Shown piece after piece: positions 15,701 to 23,269 of a stretch of 29,595 nt of DNA (position 1 is its first letter; each line of letters opens with the position of its first letter). The position numbers and the translations under genes are program-made. This DNA is from Gallionella sp. GTDB lineage: Bacteria; Pseudomonadota; Gammaproteobacteria; Burkholderiales; Gallionellaceae. The notes below the pieces were generated by a model. That model had not been told where the DNA came from. It made no database searches and worked only from the letters and a program-made list of their open reading frames with translations. The stretch spans positions 1 to 29,595 of the forward strand of contig JARCRR010000238.1 in NCBI GenBank assembly GCA_029850565.1. Direction: 5' to 3'.

Positions 15701-17420
15701 GATCAAGATGGCGCAGGGCGCGAAGCCGGGCGAAGGCGGTCAATTGCCGGGTGGAAAAGTATCCGAGTACATCGGTAAATTACGTCATTCCGTTCCTGGT
15801 GTTGGTTTGATTTCTCCACCACCGCATCACGATATTTACTCTATCGAGGACTTGGCGCAACTCATCCATGACCTGAAGAACTCCAATCCGTCCGCCTCCA
15901 TCTCGGTGAAGCTGGTATCGGAAGTGGGCGTGGGTACGGTTGCGGCAGGTGTGTCCAAAGCCAAGGCTGATCACATCGTCATCTCCGGTTATGACGGCGG
16001 TACGGGTGCGTCGCCACAATCCTCCATCAAGCATGCGGGTACGCCGTGGGAGTTGGGCTTATCTGAAGCGCAACAGACTTTGGTGTTGAACAAATTGCGC
16101 GGCCGTGTCGGCCTGCAAGTCGATGGTCAGTTGAAGACAGGTCGTGATGTGTTGATCGGCGCGTTGCTCGGCGCGGACGAATTCGGTTTTGCCACCGCGC
16201 CGCTGGTCGTCGAGGGTTGCATCATGATGCGCAAGTGTCACCTCAATACCTGCCCGGTCGGCGTGGCGACACAAGACCCTGCATTGCGCAAGAAATTCAC
16301 AGGCCAGCCAGAACACGTCGTGAACTACTTCTTCTTTGTTGCTGAAGAGGTGCGCGAATTGATGGCGCAGATGGGTATCCGCAAGTTCGATGACCTCGTT
16401 GGTCGTAGCGATCTATTGGACATGCGCAAAGGCATAACACACTGGAAAGCCAAGGGCTTAGATTTCACCAAGGTATTCCATCAGCCTAACGTTCCAGCCA
16501 GCGTCGCACGTCGTCACTTGGAAGAGCAGGATCACGGATTGAACGAAGCACTCGACAATGACCTCATCGCGCAATCCAAAGAAGCGCTGGACGCGAAGCG
16601 TACCGTCAGCATCGAAACGGGCGTACGCAACGTCAATCGCAGCGTCGGTGCCATGTTGTCGCACGAAGTGGCGAAGCGTCACGGCAATGCAGGCCTACCC
16701 GATGACACCATCCGCGTGAAATTGACGGGCACAGCTGGGCAAAGCTTCGGCGCATTCTTGGCGCACGGCATCAGCTTCCAACTGGAAGGTGAAGGCAACG
16801 ACTACGTGGGCAAGGGTCTGTGCGGTGGACGCATCATCGTCAAGCCGTCTGTGGACAGCAAACTGACAGCAGCCGACAACATCATCGTCGGCAACACCGT
16901 TCTGTACGGGGCAACCGCAGGTGAGTGCTATTTCAACGGTGTGGCTGGCGAGCGTTTCGCCGTGCGCAACTCGGGCGCGATCGCAGTCGTCGAAGGTCTG
17001 GGCGATCACGGTTGCGAATACATGACCGGCGGTATGGTCGTGGTGTTGGGACAGACAGGTCGCAACTTCGCGGCAGGTATGTCCGGCGGCGTGGCTTACG
17101 TGTTGGATGAAGACGGTGGTTTCGCGCAGCGTTGCAACATGTCGATGGTGCAACTTGAAGCTATTCCGGAAGAGGCGGCCGCGAGCGAGACAGGTGAAGT
17201 CGACTCCAAAGGTCGTGTGCATTTCAATCATCTGAACAAAGCTGACGAAGCAGCATTGCGCGGCAAGATCGAGAAGCATCTGCGTTACACCGGTAGCGCA
17301 CGTGCCAAGCAGATATTGGATAACTGGGGTGCTTACTTGCCCAAGTTCATCAAGGTCATGCCAACTGAATATCGTCGTGCGCTGTTGGAAATCGCAGCGC
17401 AACAGAAGGAGGCCGCATAA
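12765..17420 (+). CDS. gltB: Glutamate synthase (NADPH), large subunit
   Basis: The large subunit of the ammonia-assimilating GOGAT enzyme; it hydrolyses glutamine, channels ammonia to 2-oxoglutarate and forms glutamate on FMN. About 1551 residues. The N-terminal class II amidotransferase begins at Cys22 in EHDACGVGF after a short propeptide. The FMN synthase domain includes GGKSNTGEGGED and ISGYDGGTGASP. The 3Fe-4S cysteines lie in CIMMRKCHLNTCPVGVA, and the C-terminal part is the beta-helix domain rich in glycine repeats. GAGGTGA at 12751-12757 is well placed for the GTG at 12765, so I reject the in-frame ATG at 12726. Its stop shares one base with the gltD ATG. Confidence 0.97.
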   Translation: MNNSSLPAQQGLYDPRNEHDACGVGFVAHIKGKASHDRVSQGLQILENLTHRGAVGADPLAGDGAGILIQIPDQFLRDEMNWGGIQLPPVGDYGVGMLFLPRDAAARAACEQIIVDKVAAEGQTIIGWRDVPVDNSTLGESVKALEPVVRQVFIGRGKKTADQDAFERKLFVIRKTAEHAISKLAKNQGKGFYVPSMSSRTVVYKGMLLADQVGKYFVDLQDARVVSTFSLVHQRFSTNTFPTWNLAHPFRMIAHNGEINTLRGNVNWMAARHAAMSSKLLGEDLEKLWPLIVEGQSDSACFDNALELLVAGGYSLPHAMMLLIPEAWAGNPLMDEERRAFYEYHAALMEPWDGPAAVAFTDGRQIGATLDRNGLRPARYLITDDDVVLMASEMGVLPIPQSKIVKKWRLQPGKMFLIDMEQGRIVDDAELKKQIATAKPYRKWIEQSRYFLDDMPKVADKSAAQVSLLDAQQAFGYTQEDLKFIMLPLASAGEEATGSMGNDAALPVLSSKNKVLYNYFKQLFAQVTNPPIDPIREEIVMSLTSFIGPKPNLLGIDETKPALRLEVHQPVLSLEDMAKLHGIDKLTKGQYKSKVLDLTYAVKNGAAGCEAAIADLCKAANKAVAGGFNVLILSDRAVSEKRVAIPALLATAAVHHHLVKEGLRTSTGLVVETGSAREVHHFALLAGYGAEAVCPWLAFDSIEQFELPVGVSAKDGQKRFIKGVNKGLLKVMSKMGISTYQSYCGSQIFEAIGLNADFVKRYFTGTATQIEGIGLQDVAEEAMRMHSAAFGTDPVLANMLEAGGDYAFRIRGEDHTWTPDSIAKLQHATRSNNFNTYKEYAKLINDQTQRQMTLRGLFEIGSVGAPVPLAEVEPAKEIVKRFVTGAMSLGSISTEAHATLAIAMNRIGGKSNTGEGGEDANRFKLLQGGEKLSEIIGKNRIEADQTMKAGDSLRSRIKQVASGRFGVTAEYLSSADQIQIKMAQGAKPGEGGQLPGGKVSEYIGKLRHSVPGVGLISPPPHHDIYSIEDLAQLIHDLKNSNPSASISVKLVSEVGVGTVAAGVSKAKADHIVISGYDGGTGASPQSSIKHAGTPWELGLSEAQQTLVLNKLRGRVGLQVDGQLKTGRDVLIGALLGADEFGFATAPLVVEGCIMMRKCHLNTCPVGVATQDPALRKKFTGQPEHVVNYFFFVAEEVRELMAQMGIRKFDDLVGRSDLLDMRKGITHWKAKGLDFTKVFHQPNVPASVARRHLEEQDHGLNEALDNDLIAQSKEALDAKRTVSIETGVRNVNRSVGAMLSHEVAKRHGNAGLPDDTIRVKLTGTAGQSFGAFLAHGISFQLEGEGNDYVGKGLCGGRIIVKPSVDSKLTAADNIIVGNTVLYGATAGECYFNGVAGERFAVRNSGAIAVVEGLGDHGCEYMTGGMVVVLGQTGRNFAAGMSGGVAYVLDEDGGFAQRCNMSMVQLEAIPEEAAASETGEVDSKGRVHFNHLNKADEAALRGKIEKHLRYTGSARAKQILDNWGAYLPKFIKVMPTEYRRALLEIAAQQKEAA

Positions 17421-18883
17421 TGGGCAAGCCAACTGGTTTCATGGAGTTCGATCGAGTCAACGAAGGCTACGCGCCCGTCGAACAACGGCTGAAACATTAC
17501 CAAGAGTTCGTCGCGCATCTGAGCGATGCTGAAGCGAAACAGCAGGGTGCGCGTTGTATGGATTGCGGCATCCCGTTCTGCAACAACGGCTGCCCGGTCA
17601 ACAACATCATCCCCGACTGGAACGACCTGGTGTATCGCGGCAACTGGAAGCAGGCGCTGGACGTGCTGCACTCCACCAACAACTTCCCCGAAGTGACCGG
17701 GCGCATCTGCCCGGCGCCGTGCGAGGCGGCGTGCACGCTCAACATCAACAACGAAGCGGTCGGCATCAAGTCCATCGAGCACGCCATCATCGATAAGGGC
17801 GGCGAGAACGGCTGGGTCGTGCCGCAACCCGCGCAGAAGAAGACCGGCAAGAAAGTCGCTGTGGTCGGTTCCGGTCCCGCCGGACTGGCGGCCGCGCAGC
17901 AACTTGCGCGCGTCGGTCACAGCGTCACCGTGTTCGAGAAGAACAGCCGCATCGGTGGTCTGATGCGCTACGGCATCCCTGACTTCAAGTTGGACAAGCG
18001 CCTCATCGATTGGCGCATGGGGCAATTGGAGGCCGAGGGTGTGAAGTTTGAAGTGAACACCTTCATCGGTAAGGACGCCTTGGGTAAGGGCGTTACCAAT
18101 GACGCGAAGAAGACCATTAGCCCCGCTGCATTGCAGAAGGACTTCGATGCGGTCGTCCTCGCAGGTGGTTCAGAACAGCCGCGCGACCTGCCTGTTCCGG
18201 GACGTGAATTAAAAGGCGTTCATTACGCGCTGGAATTCTTGATCCCGCAAAACAAGGAAGTCGCGGGCGACGGCAAGAACCCCATCAACGTCGCAGGTAA
18301 ACATGTCGTCGTCATCGGCGGCGGTGACACGGGTTCTGATTGCGTAGGCACATCCAATCGTCACGGCGCCGCCTCGGTCACGCAGATCGAAGTGATGCCG
18401 CGCGCACCAGACCAAGAGAACAAGGCGATGACATGGCCGTACTGGCCGATGAAGCTGCGTACTTCCAGTTCGCATGACGAAGGCTGTACACGTGACTGGG
18501 CCATCTCGACCAAGGAATTCGTGGGTGAGAACGGCGTACTCAAGGCGCTGAAATGCGTGCGTGTGGAATTCAAGGAAGGCAAGATGGTCGAGGTCGCGGG
18601 TAGCGAGTTCGAGTTGAAGGCCGACCATGTGTTCCTCGCGATGGGCTTCACCAATCCGTTGGCGCAAGTATTGGATGCGTTCGGCGTGGAGAAAGATGCA
18701 CGTGGCAATGCAAAAGCGCCGACCGACGGTGACAAGTGCTATCAGACCAGCGTGAAGAAGGTTTTCGCTGCGGGCGATATGCGCCGCGGTCAATCGTTGG
18801 TGGTGTGGGCTATCCGCGAAGGTCGCCAAGCGGCACGCGCGGTGGATGAGTTCCTAATGGGCAGCAGCGTTCTGCCTCGATAA
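17420..18883 (+). CDS. gltD: Glutamate synthase (NADPH), small subunit
   Basis: The small subunit passes electrons from NADPH via FAD and iron-sulfur clusters to GltB. 487 residues. The N-terminal cluster domain has Cys46, 49, 54 and 58 (CMDCGIPFCNNGCP) and Cys97, 101 and 105 (CPAPCEAAC). Then come the FAD-binding VAVVGSGPAGLAAAQ (about 147 onward) and the NADPH-binding VVVIGGGDTGSDC. The end has the FAD-contacting segment AAGDMRRGQSLVVWAI. It begins in the TAATG overlap with gltB, so the two are one operon, with hemE 12 bases further on. Confidence 0.97.
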   Translation: MGKPTGFMEFDRVNEGYAPVEQRLKHYQEFVAHLSDAEAKQQGARCMDCGIPFCNNGCPVNNIIPDWNDLVYRGNWKQALDVLHSTNNFPEVTGRICPAPCEAACTLNINNEAVGIKSIEHAIIDKGGENGWVVPQPAQKKTGKKVAVVGSGPAGLAAAQQLARVGHSVTVFEKNSRIGGLMRYGIPDFKLDKRLIDWRMGQLEAEGVKFEVNTFIGKDALGKGVTNDAKKTISPAALQKDFDAVVLAGGSEQPRDLPVPGRELKGVHYALEFLIPQNKEVAGDGKNPINVAGKHVVVIGGGDTGSDCVGTSNRHGAASVTQIEVMPRAPDQENKAMTWPYWPMKLRTSSSHDEGCTRDWAISTKEFVGENGVLKALKCVRVEFKEGKMVEVAGSEFELKADHVFLAMGFTNPLAQVLDAFGVEKDARGNAKAPTDGDKCYQTSVKKVFAAGDMRRGQSLVVWAIREGRQAARAVDEFLMGSSVLPR

Positions 18884-18895
18884 GAAAAGAGAAAA

Positions 18896-19960
18896 ATGAA
18901 CTTCAAAGTAAAGAACGACACCTTCCTGCGTGCTTTGTTGCGCCAGCCGACCGAATACACTCCACTGTGGATGATGCGTCAGGCAGGACGTTACTTGCCT
19001 GAGTATCGTGCCACACGTCGTACGGCAGGAAGCTTCTTGGGACTGTGCAAGAACCCGAACTTCGCAACCGAAGTGACGTTGCAACCTATAGACCGCTTTC
19101 CGTTGGATGCGGCGATTTTGTTTTCGGATATTCTGACCGTCCCCGATGCGATGGGACTGGGTTTGTACTTCGCCGAAGGTGAAGGTCCGAAGTTCGAGCG
19201 CCCTATCGTTACCGAAGCAGATATCAAGAAATTGCATGTGCCTGATATCGGCACAGATTTGAAGTATGTGACCGATGCAGTGTCGCAGATCCGTAAAGCA
19301 CTGGATGGTCGAGTGCCATTGATTGGCTTCTCGGGCAGTCCGTGGACGCTGGCGTGCTATATGGTCGAAGGTGGCGGTAGCGACGACTACGCCAAGGTGA
19401 AGACTATGATGTACAAAGAGCCGAAGATGATGCACAGCATCCTCGAGGTGACTGCACAGACGGTGACGGCTTACCTCAACGCGCAGATCGAAGCGGGCGC
19501 ACAAGCCGTGATGATCTTCGATTCGTGGGGCGGGGCTTTGTCACACTCGGCGTTCCATGAATTCTCGCTGGCCTACACCAAACGCATCGTCGAAGGCTTG
19601 ATTAAGGAAAAAGACGGCGTGCGCATCCCGTCCATCGTGTTCACCAAGGGCGGCGGCCTGTGGATTGAGAGCATTGCCGACAGCGGTTGCGATGCGGTCG
19701 GTCTGGATTGGACCATGGACATCGGTATCGCGCGCCAAAAGGTCGGCCATAAGGTCGCGTTGCAAGGCAACCTCGATCCGACCGTGTTGTTCGCTACACC
19801 GGACGTCATCCGCAATGAAGTGGAAAAGGTGCTGAGCAGTTACGGTTACGGCAGCGGCCATGTGTTCAATCTGGGCCACGGAATCTCGCAACACACCGAC
19901 CCCGAGAACGCAGCGGCATTAGTACAAGCCGTACACGAGCTGAGTAAAAAATATCACTAG
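18896..19960 (+). CDS. hemE: Uroporphyrinogen decarboxylase
   Basis: HemE removes four carboxyl groups from uroporphyrinogen III to give coproporphyrinogen III in the cytoplasm. The 354-residue protein shows the family signatures PLWMMRQAGRYLPEYR (substrate-binding arginines) and GFSGSPWTLACYMVEG, the catalytic-type Asp in LFSDI, and a C-terminal FNLGHGI. It starts 12 bases after gltD behind a purine-rich stretch (AAGAGA) and is followed by a strong terminator, so it is probably the last gene of the gltBD-hemE transcript. Confidence 0.97.
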   Translation: MNFKVKNDTFLRALLRQPTEYTPLWMMRQAGRYLPEYRATRRTAGSFLGLCKNPNFATEVTLQPIDRFPLDAAILFSDILTVPDAMGLGLYFAEGEGPKFERPIVTEADIKKLHVPDIGTDLKYVTDAVSQIRKALDGRVPLIGFSGSPWTLACYMVEGGGSDDYAKVKTMMYKEPKMMHSILEVTAQTVTAYLNAQIEAGAQAVMIFDSWGGALSHSAFHEFSLAYTKRIVEGLIKEKDGVRIPSIVFTKGGGLWIESIADSGCDAVGLDWTMDIGIARQKVGHKVALQGNLDPTVLFATPDVIRNEVEKVLSSYGYGSGHVFNLGHGISQHTDPENAAALVQAVHELSKKYH

Positions 19961-20008
19961 AATCAGCACCTAGCTTCAAAGGTTATAAACAGGCGCTAAT
20001 ATTCATCG

Positions 20009-20041
20009 AAGGCCATGGGACGAAAATTCCATGGCCTTTTG
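20009..20041 (+). terminator. Intrinsic terminator after hemE
   Basis: AAGGCCATGG (20009-20018) and CCATGGCCTT (20029-20038) form a perfect 10-bp stem with a 10-base loop; the last TT is part of a TTTT run. It ends the gltBD-hemE unit about 50 bases after the hemE stop. The stem is followed by a short T run on the plus strand and preceded by GAA on the other, so plus polarity is favoured. Confidence 0.8.
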
Positions 20042-20150
20042 CATTGCAAGCGTAACTTGTTGTTTATAAATGATGTAGCGGGTTGTATGGAAATTGAGCG
20101 GCAGAAAAAAACCGTATACACCATTTAGAGTTAGCGCTTTTGTAGGGTGT

Positions 20151-20185
20151 TTTTCCACATTGTTATCCACAGGAAATGTGTATAA
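20151..20185 (+). promoter_or_regulatory. Cluster of three DnaA-box-like sites upstream of priA
   Basis: Within 35 bases there are TTTTCCACA (20151-20159), the perfect strong box TTATCCACA (20163-20171), and TGTGTATAA (20177-20185), which is TTATACACA on the minus strand. All three fit TTWTNCACA. One-mismatch relatives occur at 19983-19991 (TTATAAACA) and 20061-20069 (reverse orientation). The rest of the 296-base hemE-priA gap is AT-rich with no ORF worth calling. The priA promoter was not identified with confidence. Confidence 0.6.
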
Positions 20186-20256
20186 GAGAAAATACCTATA
20201 TAGCTCAATGCGATTGGCTAAACTTCGTAGAAATCACCAGAGAGAATCCGCATAAC

Positions 20257-22431
20257 ATGTCCATCATTCGCATCGCGCTAGACGTGCCTTTGTCAACACT
20301 TTTCGATTACGAATTGAGTGGCGGAACACCTCTTGAGATCGGGCAGCGTGTAGTCGTCCCCTTCGGGAAAAAAGAGGTGGTTGGCATCGCGATGGAGCGG
20401 ATGGAGCAGTCTGATCTAGAGGTGTCGCGCATCAAATCGGTGCTGCGCGTCTTGAATGATGTGCCACCCTTGCCGATGGAACTGCTGACCTTACTGCGCT
20501 TCTGTAGCGACTACTATCACTACCCGATCGGAATGACGGCGTTGTCAGCCTTGCCAACGCGCTTGCGCGCTGTTGAACCTATTGCAATGAAGCAGGCGCT
20601 GTTCTACACATTGAGTGAAGCGGGCAAAACGCTGGACATCGCTGACTTGCCCAAGCGCCGCATAGTGCAGCAGCGCATTCTGCAAGCCTTGCAACAAGCG
20701 CCTGTGAGCGGTGAGCAGTTGCGCAGTCTGTCATCCACCTCACCCGCAGCACTCAAGGCGTTGTTGGAGGCGGGTTGGATCGCAGCTTGCGCGCCGTCAT
20801 CCAGCACCTCGCATATCTTCAATAACGCGCATGCGCTTACGGATGAACAGCAACACGCGGTGGATGCCGTCGTGCGGCAAACAGGCTATGGCTGCTTCCT
20901 GCTGCATGGCATCACCGGCAGCGGCAAGACCGAGGTGTACGTGCACCTGATGGACGCGATGCTGACGCGTGGGGGGCAGGTGTTGTTGTTGGTACCCGAG
21001 ATCAATTTGACGCCGCAACTGGAGAACTATTTCCGCAGCCGTTTCCCTGATGTCGAGTTGGTGAGCTTACACAGCGGCTTGGCTGAGGGAGAACGTGCAC
21101 AGAATTGGCTGAAGGCACAATCGGGTGCGGCGCGGATTGTGTTGGGCACGCGCCTTTCCATCTTCACGCCGCTACCCAAGTTGAGTCTGATCTTGGTGGA
21201 CGAGGAGCACGACGCTTCGTTCAAACAGCAAGACGGCCTGCGTTATTCGGCGCGTGATGTGGCGATCTTTCGTGCCAATCAGCGCGGCATACCCATCGTG
21301 CTCGGCTCGGCAACGCCCTCGTTGGAGAGTTGGCACAACGCGCAGAGTGGTCGCTATATCTTGTTGAAGCTCACGCAGAGGGCGGTGCAGCCCGCCACCT
21401 TGCCAACGGTGCGCTGCCTTGATGTGGGCCAGTTGCCGTTGCAGGAAGGGCTGAGTGAGCCATTGCTCACCGCTATTGGTGTGCGCCTACGACGCAAAGA
21501 GCAGAGTCTCATCTTCATCAATCGTCGCGGCTATGCACCGGTGCTGATGTGTACGGCATGCGGCTGGCTATCCGAATGCAAGCATTGCGCCGGCAAGTTG
21601 GTATTGCACCTCAAAGACCGCACCTTGCGCTGCCACCACTGCGGTGCACAACAGCGTGTTCCTAAGGCGTGCCCGACCTGCGGCGACGTCGATCTCAAGC
21701 CGGTCGGCATGGGGACGCAACGTATCGAAGATGCATTGCGGGCACACTTTCCGGATGCGCGAATCTTGCGCGTGGACCGGGACAGTACGCGCAACAAAGG
21801 CGCGTGGGATGCCATGCGCAAGCTGATCCACGATGGCGAGGTCGACATTCTGATCGGTACGCAGATGCTGGCCAAAGGGCACGACTTTCCCAATCTCACA
21901 TTGGTCGGCGTATTGAATCCCGATGGCGGCCTGTACAGTGCCGATTTCCGCGCATCGGAAAAACTATTCGCCCAACTCACGCAAGTCGGCGGTCGCGCGG
22001 GGCGTGCAGACAAGGTGGGCGAGGTGATCGTGCAGACCGCCTTCCCGACTCATCCTTTGTTCCATGCCTTACGCGCGCATGATTACGCAGCGTGGGCGCA
22101 GATACTATTGGAAGAACGCAGGTCGGCGGGTTTCCCGCCTTTCATGTTTCAAGTCTTGTTAAGCGCAGAAGGTAAACAGGAAGGCGAAGCGATGGCCTTT
22201 TTGAAGCGCGCGCGTGCTGCCGCAGTAGAATTGAACATGCAGGTCGAGGTGTATGGCGTGCTTCCAGCGGCGATGCCGAAACGTGCCAACCATTACCGCG
22301 CACAGTTGTTGGTGCAGAGTGATAAGCGAAAGTCGTTACAAGATTTCCTGCGCAGATGGAAGCCGCAACTGGATGCGATGCCGACCCAGCGAATTCGTTG
22401 GTCTTTAGACATAGACCCGATGGAGTTTTGA
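20257..22431 (+). CDS. priA: Primosomal protein N' (PriA helicase)
   Basis: PriA is a 3'-to-5' superfamily 2 helicase that recognises stalled forks and restarts replication. About 724 residues: an N-terminal 3'-DNA-end-binding domain starting SIIRIALDVPLSTLFDY, Walker A GITGSGKTEVY near residue 218, DEEH box near 315, and a zinc-binding insertion with four pairs of cysteines from about residue 432 (CTACGW, CKHC, CHHCG, CPTCG). The C-terminal helicase motif includes GTQMLAKGHDFPNLTLV. The open frame extends upstream to 20176, but homology to PriA N-termini begins at the ATG at 20257. The DnaA-box cluster lies about 70-105 bases upstream. Confidence 0.96.
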   Translation: MSIIRIALDVPLSTLFDYELSGGTPLEIGQRVVVPFGKKEVVGIAMERMEQSDLEVSRIKSVLRVLNDVPPLPMELLTLLRFCSDYYHYPIGMTALSALPTRLRAVEPIAMKQALFYTLSEAGKTLDIADLPKRRIVQQRILQALQQAPVSGEQLRSLSSTSPAALKALLEAGWIAACAPSSSTSHIFNNAHALTDEQQHAVDAVVRQTGYGCFLLHGITGSGKTEVYVHLMDAMLTRGGQVLLLVPEINLTPQLENYFRSRFPDVELVSLHSGLAEGERAQNWLKAQSGAARIVLGTRLSIFTPLPKLSLILVDEEHDASFKQQDGLRYSARDVAIFRANQRGIPIVLGSATPSLESWHNAQSGRYILLKLTQRAVQPATLPTVRCLDVGQLPLQEGLSEPLLTAIGVRLRRKEQSLIFINRRGYAPVLMCTACGWLSECKHCAGKLVLHLKDRTLRCHHCGAQQRVPKACPTCGDVDLKPVGMGTQRIEDALRAHFPDARILRVDRDSTRNKGAWDAMRKLIHDGEVDILIGTQMLAKGHDFPNLTLVGVLNPDGGLYSADFRASEKLFAQLTQVGGRAGRADKVGEVIVQTAFPTHPLFHALRAHDYAAWAQILLEERRSAGFPPFMFQVLLSAEGKQEGEAMAFLKRARAAAVELNMQVEVYGVLPAAMPKRANHYRAQLLVQSDKRKSLQDFLRRWKPQLDAMPTQRIRWSLDIDPMEF

Positions 22432-22474
22432 AGTATCACCCGATAGGGTTATGAATCCCTTGGCGATGGGGGGC

Positions 22475-22480
22475 TATAAT
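22475..22480 (+). promoter_or_regulatory. -10 box upstream of the monohaem membrane protein gene
   Basis: A perfect TATAAT predicts transcription from about 22487, some 27 bases before the ATG at 22514. No convincing -35 was found at 16-18 bases. It argues against the in-frame ATG at 22451, which would be upstream of the RNA. Confidence 0.4.
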
Positions 22481-22513
22481 GCGCGGAAAATTAATTTTGA
22501 AATGGGATCGATA

Positions 22514-23269
22514 ATGAAAGAGATTCAACGTTTCACCCTCGCCGATCTGACGTTACCCATGAAGACTTTGTTCTCCGGCTACCTGCTGGTGATCGGTTTG
22601 GGTTTGTTGTTTGCGGGGGCGCAGATCATGCTTACACACGGCATGGCTGATGGCAAACTGGGATTGTCGGTCGACGACATCATCTACAGTTATCACGGCA
22701 ATCGTGAAGGCGGCTCGAAGTTGGTGTCCAAGCTCAACGGCTCGATGAAAGACAATGCTCCTCCCGAAGTGCGCCTCGCGATGATCAAGTGGGCGGAGAA
22801 TGGCGCACCCGCGGAAGAATGGGACGAAAAGATATCCATGGATGTGGATCAATACTGCGCTCCCTGCCATGCCAATATTCCGGGTCTAGCCAATATCACC
22901 GACAAAGCAGTGATGGATGAGATGATCAAGTTGGATGAGGGGCAATCGCCGTCCACACTGACTCGCGTCTCACATATCCACCTGTTCGGTATCTCGTTCA
23001 TCTTCTTCTTCGTGGGCTGGATATTCACTTATGCGACAGGCATCTCCCAGCTGAATAAGGCAATCATCATCTCTGTTCCTTTCCTGTTCTTGATCGTTGA
23101 CGTGCTGTCATGGTGGTTGACCAAATGGAATCCCAATTTTGCCTGGTTGGTCATCATTGGCGGTTTCGGATATAGCTTATCCGCTGCCATCATGATCTTC
23201 ACCGCGCTGTATCAGATGTGGATATTGCCGCGCCGCAGGGCCAAACCGCTGGATCCCACCCCCCAGTGA
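22514..23269 (+). CDS. Membrane protein with one periplasmic haem c motif
   Basis: I do not recognise a named gene. From the ATG at 22514 it has 251 residues: one membrane helix at about 18-40, a hydrophilic region (about 41-150) with a single CAPCH haem c motif at 115-119, then about three to four further helices (about 155-176, 182-202, 209-234), and a short basic tail RRRAKP. By the positive-inside rule the haem region should be periplasmic. Histidines at 41, 61, 154 and 156 (SHIHLFG) could be haem ligands. GGGAT lies 6-10 bases before the start; ATG 22502 is also possible. It overlaps the downstream flavoprotein gene by 4 bases, implying linked expression and perhaps linked electron transfer. 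Confidence 0.82.
   Translation: MKEIQRFTLADLTLPMKTLFSGYLLVIGLGLLFAGAQIMLTHGMADGKLGLSVDDIIYSYHGNREGGSKLVSKLNGSMKDNAPPEVRLAMIKWAENGAPAEEWDEKISMDVDQYCAPCHANIPGLANITDKAVMDEMIKLDEGQSPSTLTRVSHIHLFGISFIFFFVGWIFTYATGISQLNKAIIISVPFLFLIVDVLSWWLTKWNPNFAWLVIIGGFGYSLSAAIMIFTALYQMWILPRRRAKPLDPTPQ

Noticed and set aside
17333..18025. A 230-codon minus-strand frame across the gltB/gltD junction
   Set aside because: Antisense to intact catalytic segments of gltD; no recognisable protein.
20100..20256. The hemE-priA gap as the chromosomal origin oriC
   Set aside because: DnaA boxes are present, but no dnaA, dnaN, gidA or similar origin neighbours are in the window and the gap is short; a regulatory or titration site is more likely.
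22451..22513. Extended N-terminus of the monohaem membrane protein from the ATG at 22451
   Set aside because: The perfect TATAAT at 22475-22480 lies inside this extension, so the RNA would start after it; the added residues show no signal or domain.
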